A stretch of DNA of 64,000 nucleotides, from contig NC_014633.1 of the NCBI RefSeq assembly GCF_000165505.1, forward strand, positions 868,001 to 932,000, read 5' to 3'. Made by a program: the position numbers and the translations under genes. Of this stretch, positions 25,827-34,245 are shown piece after piece. Below the pieces are notes generated by a model. The model was not told the origin of the DNA. It ran no database searches and was given only the letters and a program-made list of their open reading frames with translations. Each line of letters opens with the position of its first letter. The stretch's first letter is position 1. The DNA is from Ilyobacter polytropus DSM 2926. Lineage in GTDB: Bacteria; Fusobacteriota; Fusobacteriia; Fusobacteriales; Fusobacteriaceae.

Positions 25827-26084
25827 CTCGCCTCCTGTTATATAGTTTGTTTAATATTCGACTTATACAAAAAATTTATTTTACATTATTTAGCTTTATA
25901 TTTTTGAGGTGCCACACATATGACACATAATTTTGAAATAATAATAGAGCAAAAGCTTTTTAAGGTTAAAATTTAAAAGTTACTTTTTAAAAAGCAGTAC
26001 TTAAAAGAACTAAAAGTTTAAATATTTAAGCAAAAATTGAACAGGGAGATAGTTTTTAAACCCTATTATTATAATATTAAATTT

Positions 26085-27053
26085 TCACAGGTTGAATAAA
26101 TTATTATTTATAGATTTTTTTATTTTTTTCTTATATAGGCTATATCTTAAATTATCAAGTGGAGAAAATATATTATATAAAAATAAGCTTACCTTTTCTT
26201 CTAGATTTAAAGAGTTTCTATATTTTTTAAAATCTTTTTTTTCTTTTTTTAAAATTTTTATATGTGCCTTTCTTCTTCTGTTTAGATAGCAATTTATAAA
26301 AAATGAATATTCTGATCCATAATATTTTTTTATTCCTATTATAACTTTTTCCAATTCAATATTCTGTTTAATTGCTGCCATTGATGAAAAAGAAGTAGAG
26401 TCACTTTTTATGTATCTATAAGCACCTGTTTTCTCTTTTAAATTGTAAAATTTACCTAATTTAATTAAAAAAGCAAAAAGAGGTAAATCTCCGATTATAT
26501 TGCTAGTTGTAAGAAATTCCTCTATTCCTCTGCCATCACAATTGTTTTCTTTATTTTCTAAAAAAATATTTTTAAAAAGAATTGTTCCTGTGGGAATTCC
26601 ATTTCTGTTTAAGATTAACTCCTTTATATTATTTATTGTGTATATAGGTTGGAATTTTTCCCCTACTATATTACCATTTTCATCAACTGTATGAGAATAT
26701 GAAAAACACAATATCCCATCTTCATTATCTTCTAAAACTTTTATTTGCTTTTGAATTTTTTTGGTGTCTGTCCAAAAATCATCCCCCTCTAAAACAGCTA
26801 TATACTCACCTTTAGCTTTTTTAAATAGATCATATAAATTTTTAGTAGCTCCAATATTCTTTTTTCTGTTCAGAATAATAAATCTTTTATCATTTTCATA
26901 TTCTTTTAATACTCTTTCTGTGCTATCAGGAGACTTATCATTTCCTACTAGAATTTCCAGTTGAAAATCTCCTTTCTGTTCTAATATACTATCCAAACAT
27001 TTTCTAATATACTTTTCTTGGTTATACGTTATAACCAAAACACTTATAAGCAT
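26085..27053 (-). CDS. Glycosyltransferase family 2
   Basis: 322 residues with a GT-A domain in the first ~230: MLISVLVITYNQEKYIRKCL, the acidic GNDKSPDSTERVL, and the DxD-like VLEGDDFWTD that coordinates the nucleotide-sugar metal. The C-terminal 90 residues are basic and aromatic-rich (KIKKSINNN), consistent with membrane contact. It would add one sugar to the repeat unit or outer core on the cytoplasmic side. A 258-base A/T-rich gap after it separates it from the acyltransferase gene, so a promoter may lie there. Sugar specificity unknown. Confidence 0.9.
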   Translation of the reverse strand: MLISVLVITYNQEKYIRKCLDSILEQKGDFQLEILVGNDKSPDSTERVLKEYENDKRFIILNRKKNIGATKNLYDLFKKAKGEYIAVLEGDDFWTDTKKIQKQIKVLEDNEDGILCFSYSHTVDENGNIVGEKFQPIYTINNIKELILNRNGIPTGTILFKNIFLENKENNCDGRGIEEFLTTSNIIGDLPLFAFLIKLGKFYNLKEKTGAYRYIKSDSTSFSSMAAIKQNIELEKVIIGIKKYYGSEYSFFINCYLNRRRKAHIKILKKEKKDFKKYRNSLNLEEKVSLFLYNIFSPLDNLRYSLYKKKIKKSINNNLFNL

Positions 27054-27074
27054 TTATCTCACCCCTGCTTTTTT

Positions 27075-27878
27075 TCATAATTTAGCCTTAAAATCGCCAC
27101 TCAAAATTTCTAGAAATTTTTTTCTACCTTCAAGGTTTAAATGATCGAAATCATTAAACAAGTCCCTATTATTGGCAATATATTTATTGTCTGAATAGTT
27201 TAAATAAGTAGCATTGTGCTTTGTGGCAAAATTATTTAAATAAGTAAAAAAAACTAGTAATTCATCCTTTGAGAAAAAATTATTATATTCTCTATAGAAT
27301 GGAGTAGTGATTAAGAAAATCTTACAATCCTTTTTTTGTAAAAGATATATTATTTCTGATAAGAGACTTTCATTATGTTTTAAATATTTTTTATCTCTAA
27401 AAAGTTTTACATGTCCTTCAATTCTTTGTTCTCTAGTTTTTTTAACCCTGATTTTCTTTTTATTTAATTTCTTTTTTAAACTGTAAAATAAAGGAAAAAA
27501 ATTATAAAAAATATATTCTAATTTTATTTTCCCTTTAAAATCTCCTAACGAAAATGTTTTTAAATATTTAATCAAGTCACGAGATGACCACAATTCATTG
27601 CTTGAAAAAGAGAAATAACTTACAGGTAGTAATACTGTTGCCCCCTCTTGAATATTCGAATATATTTTTTTCAAAACTTTTAAATCATAATAAAATGTCT
27701 GGGAGTCCTGAGCTCCATTAAATTCATTTTTCCCTGTATGGTCAAAAGAAAATACCCCATGTGAACTTCCAAGGTTTAATTTTTTTATGTCTCGAGGCAA
27801 ACTTCTAAGAAAAGACCCTTTCCGGTTTTTTTTGAAGATAATGTAACTCCAAAGTATGTAAAAAAATAGATAAATCAT
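27075..27878 (-). CDS. Membrane-anchored SGNH-like hydrolase
   Basis: 267 residues. Residues 1-15 form a hydrophobic anchor (MIYLFFYILWSYIIF), then KKLNLGSSHGVFSFDHTG, where Ser in GSSHG takes the place of the GDSL nucleophile, and near the end LFNDFDHLNLEGRKKF, which supplies the Asp-x-x-His of SGNH enzymes. This resembles the DltD/AlgX/polysaccharide-acetylation group of periplasmic proteins, so a role in acylating or deacylating the surface polysaccharide is likely. The block-N Asn is not obvious. Located between two family-2 glycosyltransferases. Function is inferred from motifs and context. Confidence 0.65.
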   Translation of the reverse strand: MIYLFFYILWSYIIFKKNRKGSFLRSLPRDIKKLNLGSSHGVFSFDHTGKNEFNGAQDSQTFYYDLKVLKKIYSNIQEGATVLLPVSYFSFSSNELWSSRDLIKYLKTFSLGDFKGKIKLEYIFYNFFPLFYSLKKKLNKKKIRVKKTREQRIEGHVKLFRDKKYLKHNESLLSEIIYLLQKKDCKIFLITTPFYREYNNFFSKDELLVFFTYLNNFATKHNATYLNYSDNKYIANNRDLFNDFDHLNLEGRKKFLEILSGDFKAKL

Positions 27879-27959
27879 AATAAGACTCCCTTTGAAATAA
27901 ATGTTTCTGTTGACTTACATTGCATTTGAGTCACTCCCGACTTACAAATATAATTTAAA

Positions 27960-28820
27960 TTAATTTAAAATTTTAAGATGAATTTTATTATCATTCTTAG
28001 ATGAATTTTTATATCCATTTACACACCTGTAGTTTTTTCTTGAAATTTCTTCTTTTCTTTTCCTATAATATCTTTCATTCGGACTTTCCTTTTTACTTTT
28101 CTCATGATGATGCCACATATGAATAGGAGGCATATCAAAAAATATAGGTTTTGACGCAAAGCCAGCTTTATAGAGTCTATTAAAAAGGTCATCATCTTCA
28201 TGCCCCCACCCTTCAAAATTTTCATCAAACCCATTGACTTTTATAAAGTCATTTTTATTTATAGAAAATATCATTGAAGGAATCTTAGCACCTCTACTTC
28301 TTAATTTTATAGAGTAAAGAAAATTATAAAAAATATCTTTATTGTTTTTCTGCTTTCTTTGTTTTATTTTTTCTCTATAGTCAACATCTTTATAAATTTT
28401 TGAATATTTTCCATCTAAATTAATTAATTCTTCTATTCTTAATTTTTCATTTTCTGTACTATTAATAGCTCTAGAAAAAATAAATTTCCCTTCTTGACTA
28501 TCATTTAAAAATTTTTCTATAAAATTATCAGGGAATATAACATCTTGATCCATGAACAATAGTATGTCCCCTTCCGCTTCTCTTGCACCATTATTTCTAT
28601 TTTTTGATGCTCTAAATCCTAAATCTTCTTGATATATATGCTTTATTTTAAAATTGCATTTAGGTATCAAATCCTTTACTGCATCAAATAAATTTTCCTT
28701 AGATCCATCATCTGCAAAAATTAATTCGTGTATCGTGCATGTCTGATTTATAAGACATTTTAAGATGTTTCTTGCATATTCAAACCTGTTATAAACAGTT
28801 ACAATTACACTTATTTTCAC
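27960..28820 (-). CDS. Glycosyltransferase family 2 with galactosyltransferase-type C-terminus
   Basis: 286 residues. GT-A fold: MKISVIVTVYNRFEYARNIL, FADDGSKENLFDAV and the metal-binding LLFMDQDVIF. The C-terminal part has the GT7/GT27-like signature GFDENFEGWGHEDDDLFNRL, which binds acceptor and Mn2+, then MWHHHEKSK. Family-2 enzymes with this tail are frequent in capsule and LPS clusters. Start is GTG at 28820 behind GGGTGA. The IS element ends only about 80 bases upstream, so the present promoter may derive from it or be lost. Confidence 0.9.
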   Translation of the reverse strand: MKISVIVTVYNRFEYARNILKCLINQTCTIHELIFADDGSKENLFDAVKDLIPKCNFKIKHIYQEDLGFRASKNRNNGAREAEGDILLFMDQDVIFPDNFIEKFLNDSQEGKFIFSRAINSTENEKLRIEELINLDGKYSKIYKDVDYREKIKQRKQKNNKDIFYNFLYSIKLRSRGAKIPSMIFSINKNDFIKVNGFDENFEGWGHEDDDLFNRLYKAGFASKPIFFDMPPIHMWHHHEKSKKESPNERYYRKRKEEISRKNYRCVNGYKNSSKNDNKIHLKILN

Positions 28821-28835
28821 TTTTATTCACCCGTC

Positions 28836-28898
28836 TTAAAGTTTCTTTTCTTTGAAAAGTTTTAAGTAAATATCTTTAACTTCTTTCTTATGGTCTTC
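28836..28898 (-). pseudogene. Short C-terminal remnant of a gene cut by the IS element
   Basis: An open frame of 20 codons (EDHKKEVKDIYLKLFKEKKL, then stop) begins at the IS right end and runs into the spacer before the glycosyltransferase gene. The charged, helical composition fits a protein C-terminus. It may be the original tail of the pyruvyl-transferase-like gene on the other side of the IS, or the end of a gene deleted during insertion. Confidence 0.4.
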
Positions 28899-28912
28899 TG
28901 TCAATATAGTAG

Positions 28913-29833
28913 TCAACCTAACACCAATTTTTTCTGTATTTTTTCAAACTCAACAGGGGAGACATTTCCTAAGAAACTGTGTCTCCTCTCTTTATTATAA
29001 AATTCTATGTAATCAAATACCATTGCCTTCATATACCTTTTAGTTACTAAACCTTCTACATAAATCATCTCTTTCTTCAAAGAAGCATGAAAGGATTCTA
29101 TTACTGCATTATCATAACAGTTCCCACGTCTACTCATAGATTGGATTAATCCTAGCTTCTTTACAAGGTTAGAGTACTCCCTACTCGAATATTGCGATCC
29201 TTGATCACTATGAATTATCAGTTCTTCCTCTGGTTCCTCCAGTAAAAATGACCTTGTTAAAGTATCTATTACTAACTCACTAGTCATGCGCTTACCTATA
29301 TCGTAGGCGATAATCCTTCTAGAAAAAAGATCCATAATTGTGCTTAAATATAGCCAACCTTCGCTTGTCCAAATATATGTGATATCTGTAACCCAGACCT
29401 CATTTTTTCTACCTACTTTGAATTTTCTTTTTACAATATTTCCTGTGATATTTTCTCTTTTACTCTTTTCATTTCCTGTTTTAAACTTCTTGGTAGAATT
29501 AACTGATATATCATTTTCTTTCATTATTCTATTTATTCGTCTTTCGCTTGTTATTATGCCATATTCATCTTTGAGCTCAACCTTTAGTCTAGGGGCTCCA
29601 TAGCTCCTCTTATGTCTGTTCTTTCTGACCTCTAGAATACTATCTAGAATCCCTTGATCCTTTTTCTTTCTCTCAGTAGTTTTGTTATTCTGAAACTTAT
29701 TAAAACCACTTCGAGAGACTTCTAGGGCTCTACATATCTGAGATATAGAATGAACATTTCTGTGTATTTCAACGAAGATAAAGAGTTCCCTCTTAGTTAT
29801 CTTTTTTTCCTTGAGAATATGGCTGTAGCCTTT
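28913..29833 (-). CDS. IS3-family transposase OrfB (integrase domain)
   Basis: The -1 frame relative to OrfA is open from about 29833 down to the stop at 28913; the part upstream of the ATG at 29524 reads continuously and includes the IS150-type HTH_21 segment (ICRALEVSRSGFNKFQ) and GAPRLKVEL. The rve integrase core follows: first Asp in VWVTDITYIW, second in IIHSDQGSQYSS, and the Glu in CYDNAVIESFHASLK, so the DDE triad is complete. It is normally expressed only as a fusion to OrfA by slippage on the A7 run at 29803-29809. No internal stop is present, so the element may be active. Confidence 0.88.
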   Translation of the reverse strand, partial: KGYSHILKEKKITKRELFIFVEIHRNVHSISQICRALEVSRSGFNKFQNNKTTERKKKDQGILDSILEVRKNRHKRSYGAPRLKVELKDEYGIITSERRINRIMKENDISVNSTKKFKTGNEKSKRENITGNIVKRKFKVGRKNEVWVTDITYIWTSEGWLYLSTIMDLFSRRIIAYDIGKRMTSELVIDTLTRSFLLEEPEEELIIHSDQGSQYSSREYSNLVKKLGLIQSMSRRGNCYDNAVIESFHASLKKEMIYVEGLVTKRYMKAMVFDYIEFYNKERRHSFLGNVSPVEFEKIQKKLVLG

Positions 29834-30090
29834 TTTAAGATCTCTATATCCTCTTCTTTTTCCTTAAGTAGATTTTTCAACCTGATAATTTCTTTGTCTT
29901 GAGCGCTTAACTCCATGTCCTTCTTAGGACCTCCAAAGTATTTCTTTTCCCAGGCAGCAACAGTATTAGTGGTAATACCGTATTCATTTGATAGCTCTAC
30001 CTTTGTTTTTATTTTAAGGAAAGAAAGCTCAGCGATTTGCTTCTGTTTCTCCTCTGAAAATCTTGCATATCTTCTTTTTTCTTCCATCAT
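29797..30090 (-). CDS. IS3-family transposase OrfA (HTH and leucine zipper)
   Basis: 97 residues from the ATG at 30090, which has AGGAG 5 bases upstream; GTG at 30096 is too close to the site. HTH_Tnp_1 domain: KRRYARFSEEKQKQIAELS, VELSNEYGITTNTVAAWEKKYFG, then a leucine-zipper helix (KEIIRLKNLLKEKEEDIEIL) for multimerisation. The frame ends 40 bases into OrfB's frame beside the A7G run, the usual place for -1 frameshifting. OrfA alone usually represses transposition. Confidence 0.92.
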   Translation of the reverse strand: MMEEKRRYARFSEEKQKQIAELSFLKIKTKVELSNEYGITTNTVAAWEKKYFGGPKKDMELSAQDKEIIRLKNLLKEKEEDIEILKKATAIFSRKKR

Positions 30091-30118
30091 AGCCACTCCT
30101 AAATATGTTTATTTTTTA

Positions 30119-31165
30119 TTATATATTTTTGAGTGCTAAACTGTCTACTAAACCATCATAACACCACTTATGAGTTATCAAATCTTTAGACTTATTTTCT
30201 ATCTCTAAAATTAATTTATCAATTGTATCAAAGAATACATTTTCATCTTCTCCAATTTTCACAAGTTCACCTTTGAAACCTTTAACTGTATCTGCTCTGA
30301 AATCATGTGCCAACATTATCCCCGGTATTCCCTGTGATGCAGAAATTCCAACTCCATGAACCCTTGTTCCTATAATTAAGTCAAACTTACCATAAATATC
30401 TATATAATCTTTAGAATCATATGAATAATTTATAATTTCATTCGGAAAGTCTTTCTTGAATTCAGGTAATTCATCAATATAATGAGCAACAAATTCTATT
30501 TCATATTTATCTTTATATCTCACTAAAAATTCCCTATATAAAGACATTATGTATTCGTATGTTTCTGCCGAAACATTGTTATTTTTTACAGCTTTATTGG
30601 TAGCATACATTATACCTACCTTCTTTACTTCTTTTACTTCCCTTTCTTTTTTAGCAGATAAAAGTGCTGGACAAGGGATATATCTAGCATCTAAACCTTC
30701 TAACCCATTTTGTGTTGTATGATCTCTCACAGTTATGACTTTAGATTTTCTAAAAATTTCTCTTTCTAGGTCGCTAAAAGATTTATCTTCAAATTTAAAT
30801 TCTCCACCTGTTCCTATCCCTAAAAATATTGCAGGGATATTATAATCTTTTGCATATTTATATAAGCTTTCCACTCTTCTACCTCTCCACTCTGGAGATC
30901 CAGCAAAAACAATTAAATCCGCAAACGAAAGATCCATCCCGTCTTTTACAGAGTTATCCAAAAACTTTTCAATAACTTCCCCGCCCAATAATTTGTCTGT
31001 TGCTTTTACAACATCATATTTTCTGGCTCTTCTCGTCTGTGGATTCCTGTTGTAAATTACAGGATTAAAATCTCCAAAATATTCTTTCAGTAAATTTATA
31101 GCTCCCATTAATATAAATTCATCACCTGGATTCCACTGTCTTGTTGTTGAAAATACTATGTTCAT
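30119..31165 (-). CDS. Polysaccharide pyruvyl transferase family protein, 3' end cut by IS
   Basis: 348 residues from the ATG at 31165 (GGAGGGG about 9 bases upstream). CsaB/PssM-like GT-B fold: NIVFSTTRQWNPGDEFILMGAI contains the family GD motif, LIVFAGSPEWRG, AIFLGIGTGGEF, and the C-terminal LIIGTRVHGVGISASQGIPG with the conserved RxHG. Family members transfer pyruvate, or another group, onto surface sugars. The last nine codons (after DGLVD) appear to lie inside the IS end, so the native C-terminus is lost; about 20 lost residues may survive at 28836-28898. The core motifs remain, so activity is possible. Confidence 0.8.
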   Translation of the reverse strand: MNIVFSTTRQWNPGDEFILMGAINLLKEYFGDFNPVIYNRNPQTRRARKYDVVKATDKLLGGEVIEKFLDNSVKDGMDLSFADLIVFAGSPEWRGRRVESLYKYAKDYNIPAIFLGIGTGGEFKFEDKSFSDLEREIFRKSKVITVRDHTTQNGLEGLDARYIPCPALLSAKKEREVKEVKKVGIMYATNKAVKNNNVSAETYEYIMSLYREFLVRYKDKYEIEFVAHYIDELPEFKKDFPNEIINYSYDSKDYIDIYGKFDLIIGTRVHGVGISASQGIPGIMLAHDFRADTVKGFKGELVKIGEDENVFFDTIDKLILEIENKSKDLITHKWCYDGLVDSLALKNI

Positions 31166-31187
31166 AATTTTAAACCCCTCCAAAATT

Positions 31188-32261
31188 TTATATTTTAAAT
31201 TCAAATCTGTTTATATCTGCCTCTTCACCCTCTATAAAATTGGGATCAGAATAAATTATACTTACCTTGTCTGAATTCGGACCCCACACTAGACTGTTGT
31301 GTTCTCTGGTTCCTTCATCACTTCTATACACAGTGATCATATTCTTATCTAGTGCAACGCCTAGATGAACTATTGAGGTATCCGTTGTAATTATAAGATC
31401 TGAATATTTTAGGATAGCCGCCGAGTCCATTATATCTATTGCCTCCTCACAAAGGTAAACTCTTTCGCCAAGTTCTTTTACAAATATTTCTATCTCTTTT
31501 TTCTTATCTGGTGAAAAAATAAAAGTTAATGCACTTTCCGAATCACTCAAAACTTTTCTTCCTATTTCCAGTATTTTTTCTGTATTAAAGGTCCTATACT
31601 TACTGGCTCCATATGGATTTAATGCCACTAATTTTTTTTGTGGTATATTTTTTCTGAAGTTTTCCCCCATTTTATCTTGTTCAATCGTAAGATAAATATC
31701 ATAAGATATATCTGCATTATTTATATTAAATAATTCCAAAACTTTAGAATATCTATTTGTTATATGTTTTTTTTCCTCCTTGTAATCGAGGCTTACATCG
31801 AAAATATTCCAGCCATTTTTATTTATGCCTATATTTTGTTTGGCTCCACAGAGACTAATAAACATCATTTGTTTTACTCTAAGGATTTCAGAAAAATCTA
31901 TCAAAAGGTCATAGTTCTCTTCTTTTATTTTCTTAGCCAGACTCTTAATTTTTTTACTATTCTTATCATATTCATATATTTTATCCACATTAGGATTATT
32001 CTCTATTACTTGTCTATTGGCACCACGAGCGACTACACCGATTTCAATATCAGGGTATACTTTTTTTATTTCTCGAAACATAAAAGTATTAATGATCATA
32101 TCCCCTATTTTCCCATCATATCTCAAAAACAATATTTTCTTTACTTTATCCATATCTATATTTTCAATTTTATTGTCCTTACGATCCCAAAAATATCTTC
32201 CTATGGCCAGTCTTTTAGGCCTAAACCAATCTTGTAAAACTCGATTAATTTTACTTAACAT
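31188..32261 (-). CDS. Glycosyltransferase family 9 (heptosyltransferase-like)
   Basis: 357 residues from the ATG at 32261, which has AGGGG 6 bases upstream. GT9 features: KKILFLRYDGKIGDMIINTFMF near residue 45, VARGANRQVIENNPNVDKIY, KKLVALNPYGASKYRTF and LIITTDTSIVHLGVALDKNM for donor binding. About 40 extra N-terminal residues (RVLQDWFRPKRLAIGRY) precede the catalytic fold and may contact the membrane. Second GT9 in the cluster; next to a kinase-like gene as in LPS core loci. Overlaps the upstream region of the pyruvyl-transferase-like gene only slightly. Confidence 0.88.
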   Translation of the reverse strand: MLSKINRVLQDWFRPKRLAIGRYFWDRKDNKIENIDMDKVKKILFLRYDGKIGDMIINTFMFREIKKVYPDIEIGVVARGANRQVIENNPNVDKIYEYDKNSKKIKSLAKKIKEENYDLLIDFSEILRVKQMMFISLCGAKQNIGINKNGWNIFDVSLDYKEEKKHITNRYSKVLELFNINNADISYDIYLTIEQDKMGENFRKNIPQKKLVALNPYGASKYRTFNTEKILEIGRKVLSDSESALTFIFSPDKKKEIEIFVKELGERVYLCEEAIDIMDSAAILKYSDLIITTDTSIVHLGVALDKNMITVYRSDEGTREHNSLVWGPNSDKVSIIYSDPNFIEGEEADINRFEFKI

Positions 32262-32311
32262 AATCAACCCCTAATAATTTAAATATTAATAAATATAGTT
32301 ACTCTCTAAAC

Positions 32312-32833
32312 TTATTCTTCTTCAATAAGGTTTATTACATAACGGTACCACTTATCATTTTTTAAAGTTTTTTTCAGCCTTCTTAAAGCTTCATTTTTAT
32401 CTCTCTTTAGAAGTTTTTCTTTTCTGTAGTCTTCTAAATCTATTGCAAATATTTCGCCATCTGAAAAAATAAAGTTGCTTGTATTAAAATCTCCAAAATA
32501 TATATTTGAATTCAGTATTCTTACAATTATATTTAGAAACTCCTTTACAACCTCATCATCATAGCCATTTTCATCAAAATATTTAGATAATATAACACCC
32601 TCAATCTTTTTTGTAATGACCTCATACTTATTTGAAGATACGATTTGAGGCACTTTTACTCCTATTTTCCTTAATTCTTCTGAGATATATCTAAAATTTT
32701 CTCCAGGATATCTTCTAAATCGTAAAAAGAATTTTAATCTATTTTCAAATTTAGGATAAAATCTTTTTACGAAAACATTTTTTTCCGTATCAAAAAAAAC
32801 TTTACACCTTTTATGGTCAACAATTATTTCCAT
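32312..32833 (-). CDS. Third small LPS kinase-like protein (KdkA/InaA type)
   Basis: 173 residues, the shortest of the three kinase-like proteins here. Seen are NVFVKRFYPKFENRLKF (ATP-binding strand with Lys), the catalytic-loop equivalent IYFGDFNTSNFIFSDG with GD and the metal Asn, and IFAIDLEDYRK with DLED in place of DFG. It belongs to the lipopolysaccharide kinase (Kdo/WaaP/InaA) clan. First gene of the minus-strand polysaccharide run, 50 bases before the heptosyltransferase-like gene. Substrate unknown, probably an inner-core sugar. Confidence 0.75.
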   Translation of the reverse strand: MEIIVDHKRCKVFFDTEKNVFVKRFYPKFENRLKFFLRFRRYPGENFRYISEELRKIGVKVPQIVSSNKYEVITKKIEGVILSKYFDENGYDDEVVKEFLNIIVRILNSNIYFGDFNTSNFIFSDGEIFAIDLEDYRKEKLLKRDKNEALRRLKKTLKNDKWYRYVINLIEEE

Positions 32834-33024
32834 TTTTTACCTCTCAAAGTTTTTTATTTCAAGTGGTGCACTTTATTTGATGATATAGCATTTTTATAAA
32901 AATTCTTACTTTATATATATTATCATAAAAACCTCTCTTTTTTAAAATTTATTTGTTATTTTCAGTCTACTATAAAGTATAGTATTTTATAAAATTTACT
33001 CAAAAGGAAAATATCTTCATTTAT

Positions 33025-33053
33025 TTGAACTTTTAAAGAAAATAAACTATAAT
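33025..33053 (+). promoter_or_regulatory. Promoter of the coiled-coil gene
   Basis: TTGAAC (33025-33030), 17-base spacer, perfect TATAAT (33048-33053), 28 bases before the ribosome site. Confidence 0.8.
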
Positions 33054-33090
33054 TTATATTGATAGAATCTATATGTTTTGGAGGCAACTT

Positions 33091-34200
33091 ATGTCTAAAA
33101 AAGAAAGTTTTTTTGGAAGTATTTTTAAAAACAAAAGAAATGACGAGGCAAATGAGGTAGATATTCTAAACAGCATCATCGAAGAGAGAAACCAGATCAT
33201 AAATCAGATGAAGGAAGAACTCATTGAGGAGAAAAAAAAAGTAGGGATCGATTTAAAGCAGCTTGAAATCTATGAAAAGAACCTAAAAAACAAGGACAAG
33301 AAAAACCTTGAACTTTCAAATCATATCCTAGATTTAAAAAATTCCAAGGTTGAACTTGAGAAAAATTTAGAGAATTTAAAAAATAACCACGAAAAATCAT
33401 CTCTAGAACTTAAATATCTTAGGGAAGAGAATCATGAAATAAAAACCAAATACTTGCAGCTTTCAGAAACATACAGACTTATAGAGGGAGAAAATCAAAA
33501 CCTAAAACTTTCCAAGGAGGAAGTTAAAAACCAGCTAGAAGAAAAGATAAACCGTTTAAACGAATTGAAAGACGAAGGAAATCAGATGCAGATCCTAGGA
33601 GATTCATTTATATCCAAGGATGAGCTAGAAGAAATGAGACTCAAAATTGACTCTTTAAACAAGTTGTGCGGTGAACAGAGAGACAAAATAAATGCTTTGG
33701 ATTCTGAACTCTTGAACAAGGAATCTATGGTGGAGGATTTTAGGGAAAGGTTGGCCAAGGCCCTCAGTCCAAAATCTGATAAAATCAGATACAAACTGCC
33801 TATAGAGGAGCTTTTTTCTGCCTCAAAATTTTCAGAGATTAAAACTGCCCTTGCCGAGATGAACTTTTCTTTAGTAAGAGAGCTCAAAGAAAAATCTCTT
33901 GTTGAAATTTTGGGAGAGGGGATCAAGAATATAGAAACAGCCTCAAAAGTTCTTGAAGATTATTTTTCAGGAAAAACAAGTTGGGAAATAAAAACATACC
34001 TCTATAAGGGAGATAAACTCTCAAAGATTTTCAGCCGTCAGAGAAAACTTTTGAATTATTTCAGTGATAACTATATGGAATTTGCCTCCGACCTTGATAA
34101 TTTTGAATTTGATATCCTACTTCAGGAAGGATTCTCAGCCAATCATGTGGAAAAATTTAGAGATATACTTGATGAATATAATAAACAGAGAAGAATATAG
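33091..34200 (+). CDS. Cytoplasmic coiled-coil protein of unknown function
   Basis: 369 residues from the ATG at 33091 (GGAGG 6 bases upstream); an in-frame ATG at 33073 lacks a site. After a short basic start (KKESFFGSIFKNKR) comes a long coiled coil, roughly residues 20-230, rich in Lys/Glu/Leu heptads. The last ~130 residues are different and look globular: a helical FSASKFSEIKTALAEMNFSL, then FSGKTSWEIKTYLYKGDKLSKIF and an acidic/aromatic end. No signal peptide or membrane helix. I do not recognise a family. Single gene with a good promoter and terminator; a structural or scaffold role is a guess. Confidence 0.75.
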   Translation: MSKKESFFGSIFKNKRNDEANEVDILNSIIEERNQIINQMKEELIEEKKKVGIDLKQLEIYEKNLKNKDKKNLELSNHILDLKNSKVELEKNLENLKNNHEKSSLELKYLREENHEIKTKYLQLSETYRLIEGENQNLKLSKEEVKNQLEEKINRLNELKDEGNQMQILGDSFISKDELEEMRLKIDSLNKLCGEQRDKINALDSELLNKESMVEDFRERLAKALSPKSDKIRYKLPIEELFSASKFSEIKTALAEMNFSLVRELKEKSLVEILGEGIKNIETASKVLEDYFSGKTSWEIKTYLYKGDKLSKIFSRQRKLLNYFSDNYMEFASDLDNFEFDILLQEGFSANHVEKFRDILDEYNKQRRI

Positions 34201-34245
34201 AAAAAGAAGCTCTTGGAAATAAATATCCTGTGAGCTTCTTTTTAT
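34201..34245 (+). terminator. Terminator of the coiled-coil gene
   Basis: AAAGAAGCTC / GAGCTTCTTT arms around a 19-base loop, then TTTATTTAAA. Confidence 0.85.

Larger units (their letters stand above)
28899..30146 (-). mobile_element. IS3-family (IS150-like) insertion sequence
   Basis: About 1.25 kb, read on the minus strand. It has two overlapping frames, an HTH OrfA and a DDE integrase OrfB, as in IS3/IS150. Candidate imperfect ends are TGTCAATATAGTAGTCAA at 28899-28916 and, on the other strand, AGACAGTTTAGCACTCAA ending at 30146; they agree at about two thirds of positions. No clear target duplication was found. Exact borders are therefore approximate. The element lies inside the polysaccharide cluster, in the same direction as its genes, and has truncated at least one neighbour. 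Confidence 0.85.

Noticed and set aside
30131-30139. GAGTGCTAA, half of a CIRCE site
   Set aside because: Only one arm is present; it is part of the IS element end, so chance similarity.
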